64,000 nucleotides of DNA from Pelagovum sp. HNIBRBA483 (GCF_040931995.1 NZ_CP162412.1:62001-126000), one strand, 5' to 3'; shown: positions 1 through 9,924, counted from the stretch's first letter. Numbers and translations: made by a program. The notes: a model not told the origin generated them from the letters alone.

Positions 1-34
1 ATTCGTCGACGAAACGACGATCCAGCTCGGCTAA
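1..34 (+). CDS. petA: Rieske iron-sulfur protein, C-terminal end only
   Basis: The window opens inside a reading frame (codons from position 2) that encodes [10 protein letters not shown] and stops at TAA 32-34. This matches the conserved C-terminal tail of the ubiquinol-cytochrome c reductase Rieske subunit. It sits 11 bases ahead of petB, as expected for a petABC operon. Only ten residues are visible, so the call rests on the tail and on gene order. Confidence 0.75.
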   Translation, partial: FVDETTIQLG

Positions 35-45
35 GGAGATCATTG

Positions 46-1371
46 ATGTCTGGCATTCCGCACGATCATTACGAACCGAAGTCGAACGGTGAGAAGTGGC
101 TCAACAGCCGCCTCCCCATTGTCGGCCTTCTTTACGACACCCTGATGATTCCCACCCCTAAGAACCTGAACTGGATGTGGATCTGGGGCATTGTCCTGAC
201 CTTTACGCTGGCGTTGCAGATCGTCACCGGCATCGTGCTGGTGATGCACTACACGCCGCATGTCGACATGGCGTTCAACTCCATCGAGCACATCATGCGC
301 GACGTGAATGGCGGCCATATGATCCGCTACTTCCACATGAACGGTGCGTCGCTGTTCTTCGTGGCCGTTTATGCGCATATCTTCCGTGGCCTTTACTACG
401 GTTCCTACAAGGCGCCGCGCGAAGTGACGTGGATCATCGGTATGCTGATCTACCTGCTGATGATGGCGACCGGCTTCCTCGGCTACGTTCTACCTTGGGG
501 TCAGATGTCGTTCCACGGTACCGCCGTGATCACCGGCCTGTTCGGCGCGATCCCGTTCGTCGGTGAAGCGCTGCAAACATGGCTCTTGGGTGCATCGGCT
601 GTTGGCCAGCCCGCGCTGAACCGCTTCTTCTCGCTGCACTACCTGCTGCCGTTCATCATTGCCGGCCTCGTGATCGTCCATATCTGGGCCTTCCACTCGA
701 CCGGCAACAACAACCCGACGGGTGTTGATGTGCGCCGCACTTCGAAGGAAGAAGCACAGAAAGACACCCTGCCCTTCTGGCCCTACTTCGTGATCAAGGA
801 TCTGTTCGCACTGGCAGTGATCCTCGTGATCTTCATGGCGATTGTCGGCTTCATGCCGAACTACCTCGGCCACCCCGATAACTACATCGAGGCAAACCCG
901 CTGGCGACGCCTGCGCATATCGTGCCCGAATGGTACTTCCTGCCGTTCTACTCGATCCTGCGTTCGTTCACCGCTGACGTTTGGGTCGTGATGTTCGCCG
1001 AATGGGTGTCCTTCGGCACCATCGACGCCAAGTTCTTCGGCGTGCTGGCGATGTTTGGCGCGATTGCAGTGATGGCGCTGGCGCCGTGGCTGGACACTTC
1101 TTCGGTCCGTTCCGGCCGCTATCGCCCGATGTTCAAGTGGTGGTTCGCCCTGCTGGTCGTCGACTTCTTCGTCCTGATGTGGACGGGTGCGATGCCGGCT
1201 GAAGGGATCTACCCGATCATCGCGCTGATCGGTTCGGCCTACTGGTTCGCCTACTTCCTCGTTCTCCTTCCGCTTCTGGGCGTGATCGAGAAGCCGCTGC
1301 CGGTACCGGCAACGATCGAGGATGATTTCAATGACCACTACGGCAAGCCTTCGGGCACTCCGGCCGAGTGA
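46..1371 (+). CDS. petB: Cytochrome b of the cytochrome bc1 complex
   Basis: This is the 441-residue quinol-oxidising/reducing di-haem subunit of complex III, in the inner membrane. It has eight or more hydrophobic helices. The haem-ligand helices are visible ([11 protein letters not shown] near residue 115 and a later [10 protein letters not shown]), and so is the Qo-site PEW motif ([11 protein letters not shown] near residue 293). ATG 46 follows an AAGGAG Shine-Dalgarno at 33-38, so the TTG one codon earlier is not needed. It lies between petA and petC in one operon. Length and motifs are those of the Rhodobacter family with no sign of damage. Confidence 0.97.
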   Translation: MSGIPHDHYEPKSNGEKWLNSRLPIVGLLYDTLMIPTPKNLNWMWIWGIVLTFTLALQIVTGIVLVMHYTPHVDMAFNSIEHIMRDVNGGHMIRYFHMNGASLFFVAVYAHIFRGLYYGSYKAPREVTWIIGMLIYLLMMATGFLGYVLPWGQMSFHGTAVITGLFGAIPFVGEALQTWLLGASAVGQPALNRFFSLHYLLPFIIAGLVIVHIWAFHSTGNNNPTGVDVRRTSKEEAQKDTLPFWPYFVIKDLFALAVILVIFMAIVGFMPNYLGHPDNYIEANPLATPAHIVPEWYFLPFYSILRSFTADVWVVMFAEWVSFGTIDAKFFGVLAMFGAIAVMALAPWLDTSSVRSGRYRPMFKWWFALLVVDFFVLMWTGAMPAEGIYPIIALIGSAYWFAYFLVLLPLLGVIEKPLPVPATIEDDFNDHYGKPSGTPAE

Positions 1372-1387
1372 GAAAGGACAAAGACTG

Positions 1388-2242
1388 ATGTTCCGTAAAC
1401 TCACCCTTACCGCCGCCGTAGCGCTCGGGTTGGCAACTGCCGCAACGCAGGTGTCCGCCGCTGGCGAGGCGCATGTCGAGGACTTCGACTTCTCGTTCGA
1501 AGGTCCATTTGGCAGCTACGACCAGATGCAGCTCCAGCGTGGCTTGCAGGTCTACACCGAGATCTGCGCAAGCTGCCACGGTCTGCGTCAGGTGGCCTTC
1601 CGCAACCTGCACGACGAAGGTGGACCGGCCCTGCCGGAAGACCAGATGCGTGCTTACGCGGAATTCTACGAAGTCTATGACGCCGAGTTGGACGACTTCC
1701 GCACTGCGACACCGGCCGACAAGTTCCCCGATTCGGCAGTTGAAAACGCACCTGACCTGAGCCTGATGGCGAAGGCGCGTGCGGGCTTCCACGGCCCCTA
1801 CGGCACCGGCCTCAACCAGCTCTTCAAGGGCATGGGCGGCGCAGAATATATTGCCTCCCTGATGATTGGCTATGAAGAACCCCCTGAGTGTGCGCCTGAG
1901 GATTTCGACGGTTACTACAACACGGCCTTTGCTGCTGGTGGCTTCCCCGAAAGCTGCATTGACGAAAAGGGCAAGCACATGGTTCCGGGCAGCTGGATCG
2001 GCATGCCGCAGCCGCTGTGGGGCGAGGACGTGGAATATGCTGACGGCCATTCCAACGACCTGCACCACGAAGCAGAGGACATTGCTGCCTTCCTGATGTG
2101 GACCGCGGAGCCGAAGCTGGTTGCCCGTAAGCAGGCTGGCCTGACTGGCGTGATCTTCCTGACGATCCTGTCCGTGCTGCTCTATCTGACGAACAAGCGC
2201 CTTTGGGCACCGCACAAAGCGGCAGCCAAGCGTAAAGACTAA
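1388..2242 (+). CDS. petC: Cytochrome c1 of the cytochrome bc1 complex
   Basis: This is a 284-residue periplasmic haem protein that passes electrons from the Rieske centre to cytochrome c2. The N-terminus is a Sec signal peptide ending near VSAAGEAH. The haem-binding motif CASCH lies near residue 55, and the distal Met ligand region is in the second half ([10 protein letters not shown]). A single C-terminal anchor helix ([14 protein letters not shown]) is followed by a basic tail. The start at 1388 has a GAAAGGA ribosome site and is 16 bases after petB. A strong terminator follows. A cytochrome c2 gene (39579-40016), the likely electron acceptor, is also in this window. Confidence 0.96.
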   Translation: MFRKLTLTAAVALGLATAATQVSAAGEAHVEDFDFSFEGPFGSYDQMQLQRGLQVYTEICASCHGLRQVAFRNLHDEGGPALPEDQMRAYAEFYEVYDAELDDFRTATPADKFPDSAVENAPDLSLMAKARAGFHGPYGTGLNQLFKGMGGAEYIASLMIGYEEPPECAPEDFDGYYNTAFAAGGFPESCIDEKGKHMVPGSWIGMPQPLWGEDVEYADGHSNDLHHEAEDIAAFLMWTAEPKLVARKQAGLTGVIFLTILSVLLYLTNKRLWAPHKAAAKRKD

Positions 2243-2263
2243 GTCTTTACCAAGACCGAACAG

Positions 2264-2292
2264 AAAGGCCCGTCAAGTGCGGGCCTTTTTCT
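2264..2292 (+). terminator. Rho-independent terminator of petABC
   Basis: A 9-bp perfect stem AAAGGCCCG / CGGGCCTTT with a 7-base loop is followed by a T-rich run, 21 bases after the petC stop. Read on the other strand the hairpin also lies just beyond thiQ, so it may serve both convergent operons. Confidence 0.85.
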
Positions 2293-2308
2293 TTTGCGGT
2301 AATCAGAA

Positions 2309-3007
2309 TCAGCTCGCGCCGAGATAAGCGCGTAGGGCTGGTGGCGGATTCTCCATAAAAGAACGTGCTGGATGCGGGCCGGTGACCGAACCGTCAGCGA
2401 CAAAGATGATCTCGTCAGCGATTCGCAGCGCGTCTTGCGGATCATGCGTGACCATAAGAACCGTGCGCCCTGCCCCGGCAAATGTGTCCTGTACCAGATC
2501 GAGCATTTCGACCTTCAAGGCGGGACCGAGCGCGGAGAACGGCTCGTCGAGCAATACCAGCGGCCTGTCTTGCAAAAGCGCCCGCGCGAGGGCAGCACGC
2601 GCTTGCTGGCCGCCGGAAAGGGTCGCCGGTTTGCGGGTGCCCATATCGGCCAAACCAACCTGCGCCAACGAAGCCGTTACCTGTGCCTCCTGCGCTGCTG
2701 AAAGGCGCAAGTCAGGCGACAGGGCCAAGCCGACATTGGCGGCAATCGTCAGGTGCGGGAAAAGGTTATTATCCTGAAATAATGATGTGCAGGGGCGTGC
2801 GCCGGGGCGCAGATCGGTGATGTCGGTGCCGTCCCAGAGCACGCGGCCGGAAGCGGGGGTATAAAAACCGCCAATGACATTCAGAAGGCTGGATTTGCCC
2901 GCGCCAGACGGACCGATGAGGGCGGTGATTCCGCCTGCGGCCAAAGAAAAGGTCGCGCTGAGACGGAAATCCTCCTGACGCAGTTCAAGCTGGTCAACTG
3001 TCAGCAT
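2309..3007 (-). CDS. thiQ: Thiamine ABC transporter ATP-binding protein
   Basis: This 232-residue cytoplasmic ATPase powers thiamine/TPP import. Walker A is GPSGAGKSS near residue 32, the signature is LSGGQQARAALARAL, Walker B is LVLLDEPFSALGP, and the switch His is in MVTHDPQDA. The motif SALGP has Gly where most family members have Asp (SALDP), a minor oddity. It overlaps the end of thiP by 14 bases, showing translational coupling. Riboswitch, binding protein and permease upstream make the substrate assignment firm. Confidence 0.92.
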   Translation of the reverse strand: MLTVDQLELRQEDFRLSATFSLAAGGITALIGPSGAGKSSLLNVIGGFYTPASGRVLWDGTDITDLRPGARPCTSLFQDNNLFPHLTIAANVGLALSPDLRLSAAQEAQVTASLAQVGLADMGTRKPATLSGGQQARAALARALLQDRPLVLLDEPFSALGPALKVEMLDLVQDTFAGAGRTVLMVTHDPQDALRIADEIIFVADGSVTGPHPARSFMENPPPALRAYLGAS

Positions 3008-4535
3008 CTATGCGGCCTCCGCGATCAAAGAACCAAAAAAGGGCGAGGCTCAGCCCCACGAGAAGGAGCGCCGCACTGGCCGCGGCCTCCATACGATACG
3101 CCCCCATCAGGCGGTACATGGCAAGAGGCAGCGTTTCTTGCCGGTCGGTCGCAAAGAGGGCGATCACCCCGAGATCACCCATAGAGAGCGCCGCCGAAAG
3201 CCCAAGCGAGAAGCCGATGGGCCGCCTGAGCCGAGGCAGGTAGAGCCAACGGAGACGGCGCCATCCGACGAGGCCCAACATATCGGCAACTCTGCCAAAG
3301 TCATGCTCGATTCGCGCGATTTCGGGCGCAAGGATGCGCAGGAGGAACGGCAGGCTCATTACGGCGTTCAACACGACGGTGACGGCCAGAGCGATACGGG
3401 TGGGCGAGACAAAACCATAGACCAGAACAAAAAGCCCCGTGCCGATCACCAATGACGAAGTGGCAAGGGGTAGGTTGCCTATCAGCGCTGTAAGCCGGTC
3501 TTGCCGGATGGCAAAGGATAGGGCCAGTACCAGCGCCAGAGCAGAGGCCACCAGCGCAACGACAATCGAGCGCAGCGCGGCCTCCCAAACGGAGGGAGGC
3601 ATGGCGGTGATCCCTGGCACGCCGCGCCAGACGATCATGAAAAGGGGCAGAAGAAGGAAAAACGCCACCAGTGCGAGAGCGGCACTATCAAGAAATCGCG
3701 CGACGCCGGTGCGACCATCCCAGCGCGGGACGTGGCGATCAAGCCCAGCGCCGAAGCCCTCAGGGATGGCGACAGCCATAGCGACCAGCACCGCGCCGAC
3801 GCAAAGCGCCAGTTGCACCACTGATAGGACGGCTGCTTTACCAAGATCAAAATCGAAGCGGATGGCTTGATAGATTGCCAATTCGACTGTCGTTGCGCGG
3901 GGGCCACCGCCGAGCGTGAGCGCGACGGCAAAGCTTGTCAGGCAAATCAGGAATACCGCCAGCAAGGCACCGGGAACCACTGCCCGCAGCATGGGCAGCT
4001 CCAACACACGGAAAACCGGCGCGTTGAGGCTTTCCGCGAGCCGGAAGCGCTCGGCTGGAACCGCAAGCCAGCCTTGCAGGAGAAAGCGGGTTGCGAGGGG
4101 AAGGTTAAAGAACACATGAGCCAAAACGACGCCTTGGAAGCCGTAAATCTGAACGGGAGGCAGACCAAGATAACCCAAAACGGTATTGACCACGCCGCCG
4201 CGCCCGAACACCGCGAGAAGGCCGATAATTGCGACGATCACGGGCAGGATAAACGGCGCGCCAAGCAGAGAAACGAAAAGCTTGCGGCCCCAAAAATTGC
4301 GGCGCGCGAGCGCGCGGGCGACGGGTATAGCCAGACCAACGGATAGGAGCGCGGAAATTGCCGCCTGCAGAACGGTGAAACGGATGGCGGCAAGATCGGC
4401 AGCGCCTAGGGCGATCCGCCCCTCAGCACGCCAGAGCACAGCGGCAAGTGTGCCCAGCACCAGAAACAGCACCAGCGCCGCGGCAGCGACGCTGGGCCAT
4501 TTCGGAAAGTTTAGCGAGCGAGGGCCGCGCGCCAT
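2994..4535 (-). CDS. thiP: Thiamine ABC transporter permease
   Basis: This 513-residue inner-membrane permease has two fused permease halves, about twelve hydrophobic segments, typical of ThiP. Each half carries an EAA-like loop: PAERFRLAESLNAPVFRVLE in the first, and IEHDFGRVADMLGLVGWRR in the second. The start at 4535 lies within the last codons of thiB (about 25-base overlap) and the end overlaps thiQ, so the three genes form one tightly coupled operon. Confidence 0.92.
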   Translation of the reverse strand: MARGPRSLNFPKWPSVAAAALVLFLVLGTLAAVLWRAEGRIALGAADLAAIRFTVLQAAISALLSVGLAIPVARALARRNFWGRKLFVSLLGAPFILPVIVAIIGLLAVFGRGGVVNTVLGYLGLPPVQIYGFQGVVLAHVFFNLPLATRFLLQGWLAVPAERFRLAESLNAPVFRVLELPMLRAVVPGALLAVFLICLTSFAVALTLGGGPRATTVELAIYQAIRFDFDLGKAAVLSVVQLALCVGAVLVAMAVAIPEGFGAGLDRHVPRWDGRTGVARFLDSAALALVAFFLLLPLFMIVWRGVPGITAMPPSVWEAALRSIVVALVASALALVLALSFAIRQDRLTALIGNLPLATSSLVIGTGLFVLVYGFVSPTRIALAVTVVLNAVMSLPFLLRILAPEIARIEHDFGRVADMLGLVGWRRLRWLYLPRLRRPIGFSLGLSAALSMGDLGVIALFATDRQETLPLAMYRLMGAYRMEAAASAALLLVGLSLALFWFFDRGGRIDADS

Positions 4536-5497
4536 TCTTCGATTGCCGCGTCGCGCAGGGCGGCGGCATCCTCTGGCGGCAGGATGAGTGCCTTTTCCGG
4601 AGAGACGACTGCACCGAACCCTTCAGGCATGCCTGCGGACGGCTCAACGGCCGGATACATCCAGTTGGTCGTCGGGATGATCGACTGGAAAGCATCGCTC
4701 ACCATGAAAGCAAGGAACGCATCGGCCAGTTCAGGCGCATCGGTTCCGGCGAGCTTGGCCGCAACCTCGACCTGCATGTAGTGACCTTCATCAAAAATCC
4801 ATGCGACCTTGCTGGCGTCCTCTTCCGCGATCAGGTGATAGGCGGGCGAGGTTGTGTAGGAGAGCACGGCGTCTGACTCACCTTCGAGGAAGAGGCCGTA
4901 GGCCTCCGACCAGCCCGGTGTGACGGTGACAACGTTATCCGCCAGATCAGCCCAAAGCGCAGCGGCTTCGTCGCCATAGGCGGCTTTCACCCATGTGAGC
5001 AGGCCCAGACCCGGGGTCGAGGAGCGCGGATCTTGGATGATGATCGACAGGTCGCTGGCGGCAAGTGCACGAAAATCAGTAGGTGCTTGGGTATCTGCGT
5101 CGCTGACAAAGGCAAAGTAGCCCCAATCGAACGGCAGGAAGGTATCATCCGTCCAAGCGACAGGCAGATCGAGCGCGGCATCAACGCCATGCGGCGCAAA
5201 AAGGCCTGACTGAGCGGCAGCGGCCATCAGGCTATTGTCCAGACCGAGCACGATATCGGCCTCGGTTCCTGCGCCCTCAAGCCGGACGCGGGACATCAGC
5301 GCAGCGCCATCGCCCGCGCCGACAAATTGCAGGTCGCAATAGCAGACCTCTTCAAAAGCGGCCTCGACCGCGGGGCCAGGGCCCCATTCGCTGACGAAAC
5401 TGTCATAGGTGTACACTGTAAGCACAGGGGTTTGTGCCGACGCTGCGGTGGCAGCGAGGCAAAGTCCTGCGACATGGATCAGATGTTTGGTTTTCAT
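4511..5497 (-). CDS. thiB: Thiamine-binding periplasmic protein
   Basis: This 328-residue solute-binding protein (TbpA/ThiB family) captures thiamine or TPP in the periplasm for ThiPQ. ATG 5497 was chosen because an AGAGGATAA ribosome site precedes it and a clean signal peptide follows (cleavage near ASAQ). Family landmarks are LTVYTYDSFVSEWGPGP at the mature N-terminus, ADIVLGLDNSL, WAYFAF-like WGYFAFVSD, DPRSSTPGLG and LSYTTSPAYH. It is preceded by a TPP riboswitch about 55 bases upstream. Confidence 0.93.
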   Translation of the reverse strand: MKTKHLIHVAGLCLAATAASAQTPVLTVYTYDSFVSEWGPGPAVEAAFEEVCYCDLQFVGAGDGAALMSRVRLEGAGTEADIVLGLDNSLMAAAAQSGLFAPHGVDAALDLPVAWTDDTFLPFDWGYFAFVSDADTQAPTDFRALAASDLSIIIQDPRSSTPGLGLLTWVKAAYGDEAAALWADLADNVVTVTPGWSEAYGLFLEGESDAVLSYTTSPAYHLIAEEDASKVAWIFDEGHYMQVEVAAKLAGTDAPELADAFLAFMVSDAFQSIIPTTNWMYPAVEPSAGMPEGFGAVVSPEKALILPPEDAAALRDAAIEEWRAALAR

Positions 5498-5551
5498 TCC
5501 GTTATCCTCTTTCATGCGCCGGACGGATGGGGGCATTGAGGAGAACTCGAA

Positions 5552-5643
5552 TGGCCTTCCCTCCGCCGGTTCTAACCGGTTCAGGTTCAACGGGTTCGCG
5601 CTATGCATCTCAGCTCCTGACGGAGCACCCCGAGGTGAGGCGG
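5552..5643 (-). promoter_or_regulatory. TPP riboswitch (THI element)
   Basis: On the minus strand the leader contains the invariant thiamine-box blocks in the right order: CTCGGGGTGC, then GCTGAGATGC, then ACCCGTTGAACCTGA, then GGTTAGAACCGGCGGAGGGA. These form the pyrimidine- and pyrophosphate-sensor arms of the TPP aptamer. It ends about 55 bases before the thiB start. Family knowledge predicts that TPP binding lowers thiBPQ expression. The sequence does not clearly show whether control is at transcription or translation. Confidence 0.95.
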
Positions 5644-5745
5644 AACATAACGCGGCAAATCGGTGACGCAAGGGCATAATTCCGGTCGAAAAATCTTGGC
5701 CCTCTCCGGCCATCAGGATAGACGGGTCTGCAAAGGAGTTCTGCG

Positions 5746-6849
5746 ATGTCTTTCAATAGTTTCGGGCATGTCTACCGCGTCACCACTTGGGGGGAGAGCC
5801 ACGGGCCAGCATTGGGCGCGACAGTTGACGGCTGCCCGCCGGGAATCGCGCTGGAGCCGGAGATGATCCAGACATGGCTCGACAAGCGCCGCCCCGGGCA
5901 GAACAAGAACACCACCCAGCGCAACGAACCTGATGCGGTCGAGATCCTCTCTGGTGTGTTCGAGGGCAAGACGACAGGCACCTCGATCCAGCTGATGATC
6001 CGTAACACCGATCAGCGCTCCAAGGACTATGGCGAGATCGCGCAGAGCTTCCGCCCTGGGCATGCGGATATCACCTACCACCAGAAATACGGCCTGCGCG
6101 ACTATCGCGGTGGCGGGCGCTCGTCGGCACGGGAAACCGCTGCGCGGGTTGCAGCGGGTGGTGTGGCGCGGGCGGCGATCAGCGACCTTATGCCCAAGGC
6201 CCAGGTCAAGGGCTACATGGTCCAGATGGGTGACCGGAAGATCGACCGCGACCGCTTTGACTGGGACACGATAGACCAGAATGATTTCTGGTGCCCTGAC
6301 GCGACCGCTGCGGCGGAATGGGAGGATTACCTCGATTTCCTGCGGCGGAAGGATCATAACTCCGTCGGCGCGATCATCGAAGTGGTTGCGCGCGGCGTAC
6401 CGGCGGGCTTGGGCGCGCCGGTTTATGGAAAGCTGGATACCGATCTGGCCGCTGCGATGATGTCGATCAACGCGGTAAAAGGCGTGGAGATCGGTGAAGG
6501 TATGGCCGCCGCGGCGCTTACCGGCCGTGACAACGCAGACGAGATTACGATGGGGCCAAACGGGCCGGAATACAGCTCGAACCACGCGGGCGGCATTCTG
6601 GGGGGTATATCGACGGGGCAGGATATCGTCGTGCGCTTTGCGGTGAAGCCCACCTCTTCGATCCTCAGCCCGCGCAAATCCATCCGCATTGACGGCTCGC
6701 CGATTGATATTGTCACCAAGGGCCGACATGACCCCTGTGTAGGCATTCGTGCGGTGCCGGTGGGCGAGGCGATGATGGCCTGTGTGATCCTCGATCACTT
6801 CATGCTGGACCGTGCGCAGACCGGCGGCGTGCGCGGAAAGATCGGCTGA
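5746..6849 (+). CDS. aroC: Chorismate synthase
   Basis: This 367-residue enzyme converts 5-enolpyruvylshikimate-3-phosphate to chorismate, the last common step to aromatic amino acids, using reduced FMN. Signatures seen are [18 protein letters not shown] near the N-terminus, [47 protein letters not shown] and the C-terminal [17 protein letters not shown]. The start follows AAAGGAG. The stop abuts the next gene, suggesting a two-gene transcript. Confidence 0.97.
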   Translation: MSFNSFGHVYRVTTWGESHGPALGATVDGCPPGIALEPEMIQTWLDKRRPGQNKNTTQRNEPDAVEILSGVFEGKTTGTSIQLMIRNTDQRSKDYGEIAQSFRPGHADITYHQKYGLRDYRGGGRSSARETAARVAAGGVARAAISDLMPKAQVKGYMVQMGDRKIDRDRFDWDTIDQNDFWCPDATAAAEWEDYLDFLRRKDHNSVGAIIEVVARGVPAGLGAPVYGKLDTDLAAAMMSINAVKGVEIGEGMAAAALTGRDNADEITMGPNGPEYSSNHAGGILGGISTGQDIVVRFAVKPTSSILSPRKSIRIDGSPIDIVTKGRHDPCVGIRAVPVGEAMMACVILDHFMLDRAQTGGVRGKIG

Positions 6850-6850
6850 T

Positions 6851-7813
6851 TTGCTCGACATCCTTGCAATAACCTTCCCGATCTTCGCGGTTGTGGCGTT
6901 CGGATACGGGATGGTGCGTGGCGGGCTGTTCTCGGGCGAAGACAATGCAGCGCTCGGCCGTTTTGCGATGAATGTCGCCCTGCCAGCGTTGATGTTTTCG
7001 GCGGCCTCCGGTGGTGGCACCGGCGAAGGGGCGATCATCAACCTCTCCTATATGGCCACCTACGCTTTGGCAGGGATTCTGACGATTGCGGCGGCTTGGA
7101 TCTGGTTCAAGCTGAACCTTACAGGCTCGGATACCGGCCCTGTGCGGCAAGCGATCGCTATCATGGGATCGAGCTGCCCGAACTCGGCTTATGTCGGTTT
7201 TCCGGTGCTGATGCTTGCCGCACCAGAAATCGCCGCGCCTGCATTCGCGATGAATGTGATGGTGGAGAGCTTTCTGATCGTGCCACTGAGTTTCGTGATC
7301 CTCAGCGGCGCGGCGCGAACCAAGGGGCAGCCCGTCGGGCAGACAATCATGCAAACCGCTTGGGATGTATTGCGGCGGCCGATGGTTCTGGCGTTTTTGG
7401 CCGGTGTCGTGGTGTCCCTGCTTGGTATCCCCGTACCAGAGCCGGTTTCGCGGCTGGTAACGATGCTGGCTGCGGCGACGGCAGGACTTGCGCTGTTCTT
7501 TATCGGCGGCTCGCTGACGGGGTTGCCGCTCAAGGGCAACAAACGGATGGCGACAGAAATCGTGATCGCGAAACTTGTCATACATCCGCTTATGGCGGCA
7601 TTGGCACTGTCGTTGATTGCGTTCTTTGGGCTACCGACACTCACCGGCCCGCTGGCCGTTGCGGTGATCCTTTCCGCGGCGATGCCGATGATCGGAGTTT
7701 ACGCGATTTTCGCGCAGGATTACGGGCATGAAAACCTTGCCGCGCTGGCGATGATGGGCGCCACAGTGGGCGCCTTTTTCACCGTTAGCGGCTTACTGGT
7801 GTTCCTGCTGTAG
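6851..7813 (+). CDS. AEC (auxin efflux carrier) family transporter
   Basis: This 320-residue inner-membrane protein has about ten hydrophobic segments in the AEC pattern, including the helix-break regions (FAMNVALPALMFSA and GSSCPNSAYVGFPV) and the C-terminal PMIGVYAIFAQDYG. Members export or exchange small organic anions; the substrate is unknown here. I chose TTG 6851, one base after the aroC stop, because the protein homology begins at LLDILAITFPIF. An in-frame ATG at 6812 would add 13 residues read from the aroC end. Shared transcription with aroC is likely. Confidence 0.85.
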   Translation: MLDILAITFPIFAVVAFGYGMVRGGLFSGEDNAALGRFAMNVALPALMFSAASGGGTGEGAIINLSYMATYALAGILTIAAAWIWFKLNLTGSDTGPVRQAIAIMGSSCPNSAYVGFPVLMLAAPEIAAPAFAMNVMVESFLIVPLSFVILSGAARTKGQPVGQTIMQTAWDVLRRPMVLAFLAGVVVSLLGIPVPEPVSRLVTMLAAATAGLALFFIGGSLTGLPLKGNKRMATEIVIAKLVIHPLMAALALSLIAFFGLPTLTGPLAVAVILSAAMPMIGVYAIFAQDYGHENLAALAMMGATVGAFFTVSGLLVFLL

Positions 7814-7814
7814 A

Positions 7815-8210
7815 TCAGAGGCCGGCGTCCAATAGAGCTTTGATATCCGACATGCGCGTACCAGCGACGATGCGACCAAGCTGCATATCCCCGCGCAACA
7901 TCACCAGCGTCGATCGGCGGGGAATCTCTAGGCGGCGCGCGAGATCACCATCGGAGTACTGATCCCAATCGACCTGAATGAAGGTGATCTTTTCCTCATA
8001 TTCTGGATTGTCGGCCTTGAGCTGATCAAGGACGCGGCTTTGGGCGCGGCAGGTCGAACACCAGTCGGCATAGAAATCAACGAAAACCGTTTCTCCGGCG
8101 TCAAGGTGCTGTTGAACCAAGCCGGGGGTATAGGGAAGGACTTCGGCCTGCGCAAAAGCGGGAAGAACGCCAAAGGCGGCGAGGGTGGCAAGGAGGGTTC
8201 TGCGCTTCAT
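7815..8210 (-). CDS. Periplasmic thioredoxin-fold protein
   Basis: This 131-residue protein has a signal peptide (MKRRTLLATLAAFGVLPAFAQA) and one thioredoxin fold. The redox motif WCSTC lies near residue 50 in FVDFYADWCSTCRAQS, and the cis-Pro loop is IPRRSTLVML. It resembles the C-terminal domain of DsbD more than TlpA. It follows the ccdA-like gene by nine bases. Together the two would form a split DsbD: CcdA carries electrons across the membrane and this protein delivers them in the periplasm, for example to cytochrome c maturation partners or disulfide isomerases. Confidence 0.88.
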   Translation of the reverse strand: MKRRTLLATLAAFGVLPAFAQAEVLPYTPGLVQQHLDAGETVFVDFYADWCSTCRAQSRVLDQLKADNPEYEEKITFIQVDWDQYSDGDLARRLEIPRRSTLVMLRGDMQLGRIVAGTRMSDIKALLDAGL

Positions 8211-8219
8211 ATCGTATCC

Positions 8220-8933
8220 TTAGTAGCGAACGGAGAGATCCTGCATCCAATAGGGAAGCGTATCGAGCAGCCAGATTTCGGCCGCGGTGAGCCAGCCGAA
8301 CCAGATAGAAAGGCCGGTGAGAACGAAGATACCCCCCATCACCGGACGACCGACGCCGGAGAGCGACAGCATCCAGTTACGGCGGGCGCGGATGGCGGAT
8401 TGTGCGCCGAGGCCAAGGGCGATGACAACTGTGCCAATGCCGAGCGCAAAGCTGACCATCGTTGCAAAAGCCCAGGCGAGGTTTTCGCCGGCGTAGGCGA
8501 GCGCAATCGCGCCACCCAGTGTTGGGCCGACGCAAGGCACCCAGACGAGGCCAAGAAGCATACCGCCGAAAAACTGTCCCTGAAGGCGGGTGCGGTCGAG
8601 GGTATCGAACTGCCGGTCGGCACGATTGGCGAAGCCAGAAGTCGCCAAGGAGAAGCGGGCGGATAGCTGCGGAACGAGAAGGACGGCGCCGAATAATACC
8701 ATCATCAAAGCGCCAATGCGGGAAACCAGCACATCATCAATGCCAAGGCTCCGCCCGAATAAGGCTACACCGAAACCCACGATAACAAAAGTCGTCATTA
8801 GCCCCGCCGCCAGTACCACAGGGCCGCGCTTGCTGAACTGCAACGAACTGGCCAGCACAATAGGCAGAATGGGCAGTACGCAGGGATTGATCAGCGTGAG
8901 GAGGCCCGCAAGATATCCAAAGACGATTTCCAT
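8220..8933 (-). CDS. ccdA: CcdA/DsbD-family membrane thiol-electron carrier
   Basis: This 237-residue protein has six hydrophobic helices. The two redox cysteines sit in the conserved positions INPCVLPILPIVLAS and WVPCVGPTLGGAI. The family moves reducing equivalents from cytoplasmic thioredoxin to periplasmic thioredoxin-like proteins. ATG 8933 was preferred; a GTG at 8948 would add five residues, and neither has a strong ribosome site. The product and the downstream secreted thioredoxin form a functional pair. Confidence 0.88.
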   Translation of the reverse strand: MEIVFGYLAGLLTLINPCVLPILPIVLASSLQFSKRGPVVLAAGLMTTFVIVGFGVALFGRSLGIDDVLVSRIGALMMVLFGAVLLVPQLSARFSLATSGFANRADRQFDTLDRTRLQGQFFGGMLLGLVWVPCVGPTLGGAIALAYAGENLAWAFATMVSFALGIGTVVIALGLGAQSAIRARRNWMLSLSGVGRPVMGGIFVLTGLSIWFGWLTAAEIWLLDTLPYWMQDLSVRY

Positions 8934-8990
8934 GCGGGCAGATTGCACATCAGGGCGGCGGAAGTCATTTCATAAGCCGCTGACAGGCTA

Positions 8991-9866
8991 TCACGTTACC
9001 GTTGGCTTTTGTTTCGACAGTTGCACCGCGAGGATGCCAGCAGCGACGATCAGCACGCCGATGATATCCATCGCGCCGAGTGCCTCGCCCAACAGGACCG
9101 CCGCGACGGCAACGCCAAAGAACGGATTGAGGAAGTGGAATGTCGCCGCCCGCACAGCGCCGATGCGGCCGACGAGCAGGAACCAAATCCATGTTGCCCC
9201 CAAGCCGGGGAAGAGGGTGGTATAGGCGAAGGCCACGACCAACTGCCAGCTCATGGTAATCGAAAGCGGTTCGAAAATAGCGGCAGGGACCAGCAGAGCT
9301 GCGCTACCCACCAGCATTTGCAGGCCGACGATCATCATCACGTTGCCGCCCGAGGAGGCACCCCGCACGGTGAGCGTAGCGACGGCCAGTGATACCACCG
9401 CGATGACGCATAACATCACCGCGACAAGATCGATACCGCCGCCGAGACGCGCGCCCATGATGAGGGTCACACCGCCAAAACCCGCCAGAAGCCCAGCAAC
9501 GCCCAGAACACCGATACGGTCCCGCAGTACAATCCAGCCGATCAACCCGACGATCAGCGGCATTGTGGAGGCAATGATGGCGGCGAGTGAGGCTTCGATT
9601 GTTTGCATCGCGATGAAGTTGAGGCCGAGGTATAGCGCGTTTTGGCATATGCCAAAGACGATCACCGCTTGCCATTGTCGCCGCGACAGGCGGGCGCTTT
9701 CGCCCAGCGCACGGGCAATCACGATGCCAAGCAAACCGGAGGCCAGAAAGCGGAAAACCAGCGACCACATGGGCGGCGCGTATTCGACAATCACACGCGC
9801 CGAGGTGAAGGCCGATGACCAGACAAACGCAAATACGAGCCCCATTGCGATTGATTTCACATCCAT
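8991..9866 (-). CDS. EamA/DMT-family transporter
   Basis: This 291-residue membrane protein has ten predicted helices in two homologous EamA halves; the second half begins near residue 145. Typical family stretches are FAFVWSSAFTSARVIVEY at the N-terminus and GLGATWIWFLLVGRIGAVRA in the second repeat. Such proteins export metabolites or amino acids; the substrate cannot be read from the sequence. It stands alone, with the HU terminator behind its 5' end. Confidence 0.87.
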   Translation of the reverse strand: MDVKSIAMGLVFAFVWSSAFTSARVIVEYAPPMWSLVFRFLASGLLGIVIARALGESARLSRRQWQAVIVFGICQNALYLGLNFIAMQTIEASLAAIIASTMPLIVGLIGWIVLRDRIGVLGVAGLLAGFGGVTLIMGARLGGGIDLVAVMLCVIAVVSLAVATLTVRGASSGGNVMMIVGLQMLVGSAALLVPAAIFEPLSITMSWQLVVAFAYTTLFPGLGATWIWFLLVGRIGAVRAATFHFLNPFFGVAVAAVLLGEALGAMDIIGVLIVAAGILAVQLSKQKPTVT

Positions 9867-9905
9867 GACGCGCCGCGCTCCCTATCAAAGGCCCCTAACG
9901 AAGAA

Positions 9906-9924
9906 GGGCCGCTAAAAGCGGCCC
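9906..9924 (-). terminator. Terminator of the HU gene
   Basis: The hairpin GGGCCGCT / AGCGGCCC, with an 8-bp stem and a 3-base loop, lies 25 bases after the HU stop. On the minus strand it is followed by TTCTTC. Confidence 0.75.

Noticed and set aside
5713-7041. Minus-strand frame of 442 codons across aroC
   Set aside because: Antisense shadow of aroC, which has all chorismate synthase signatures.
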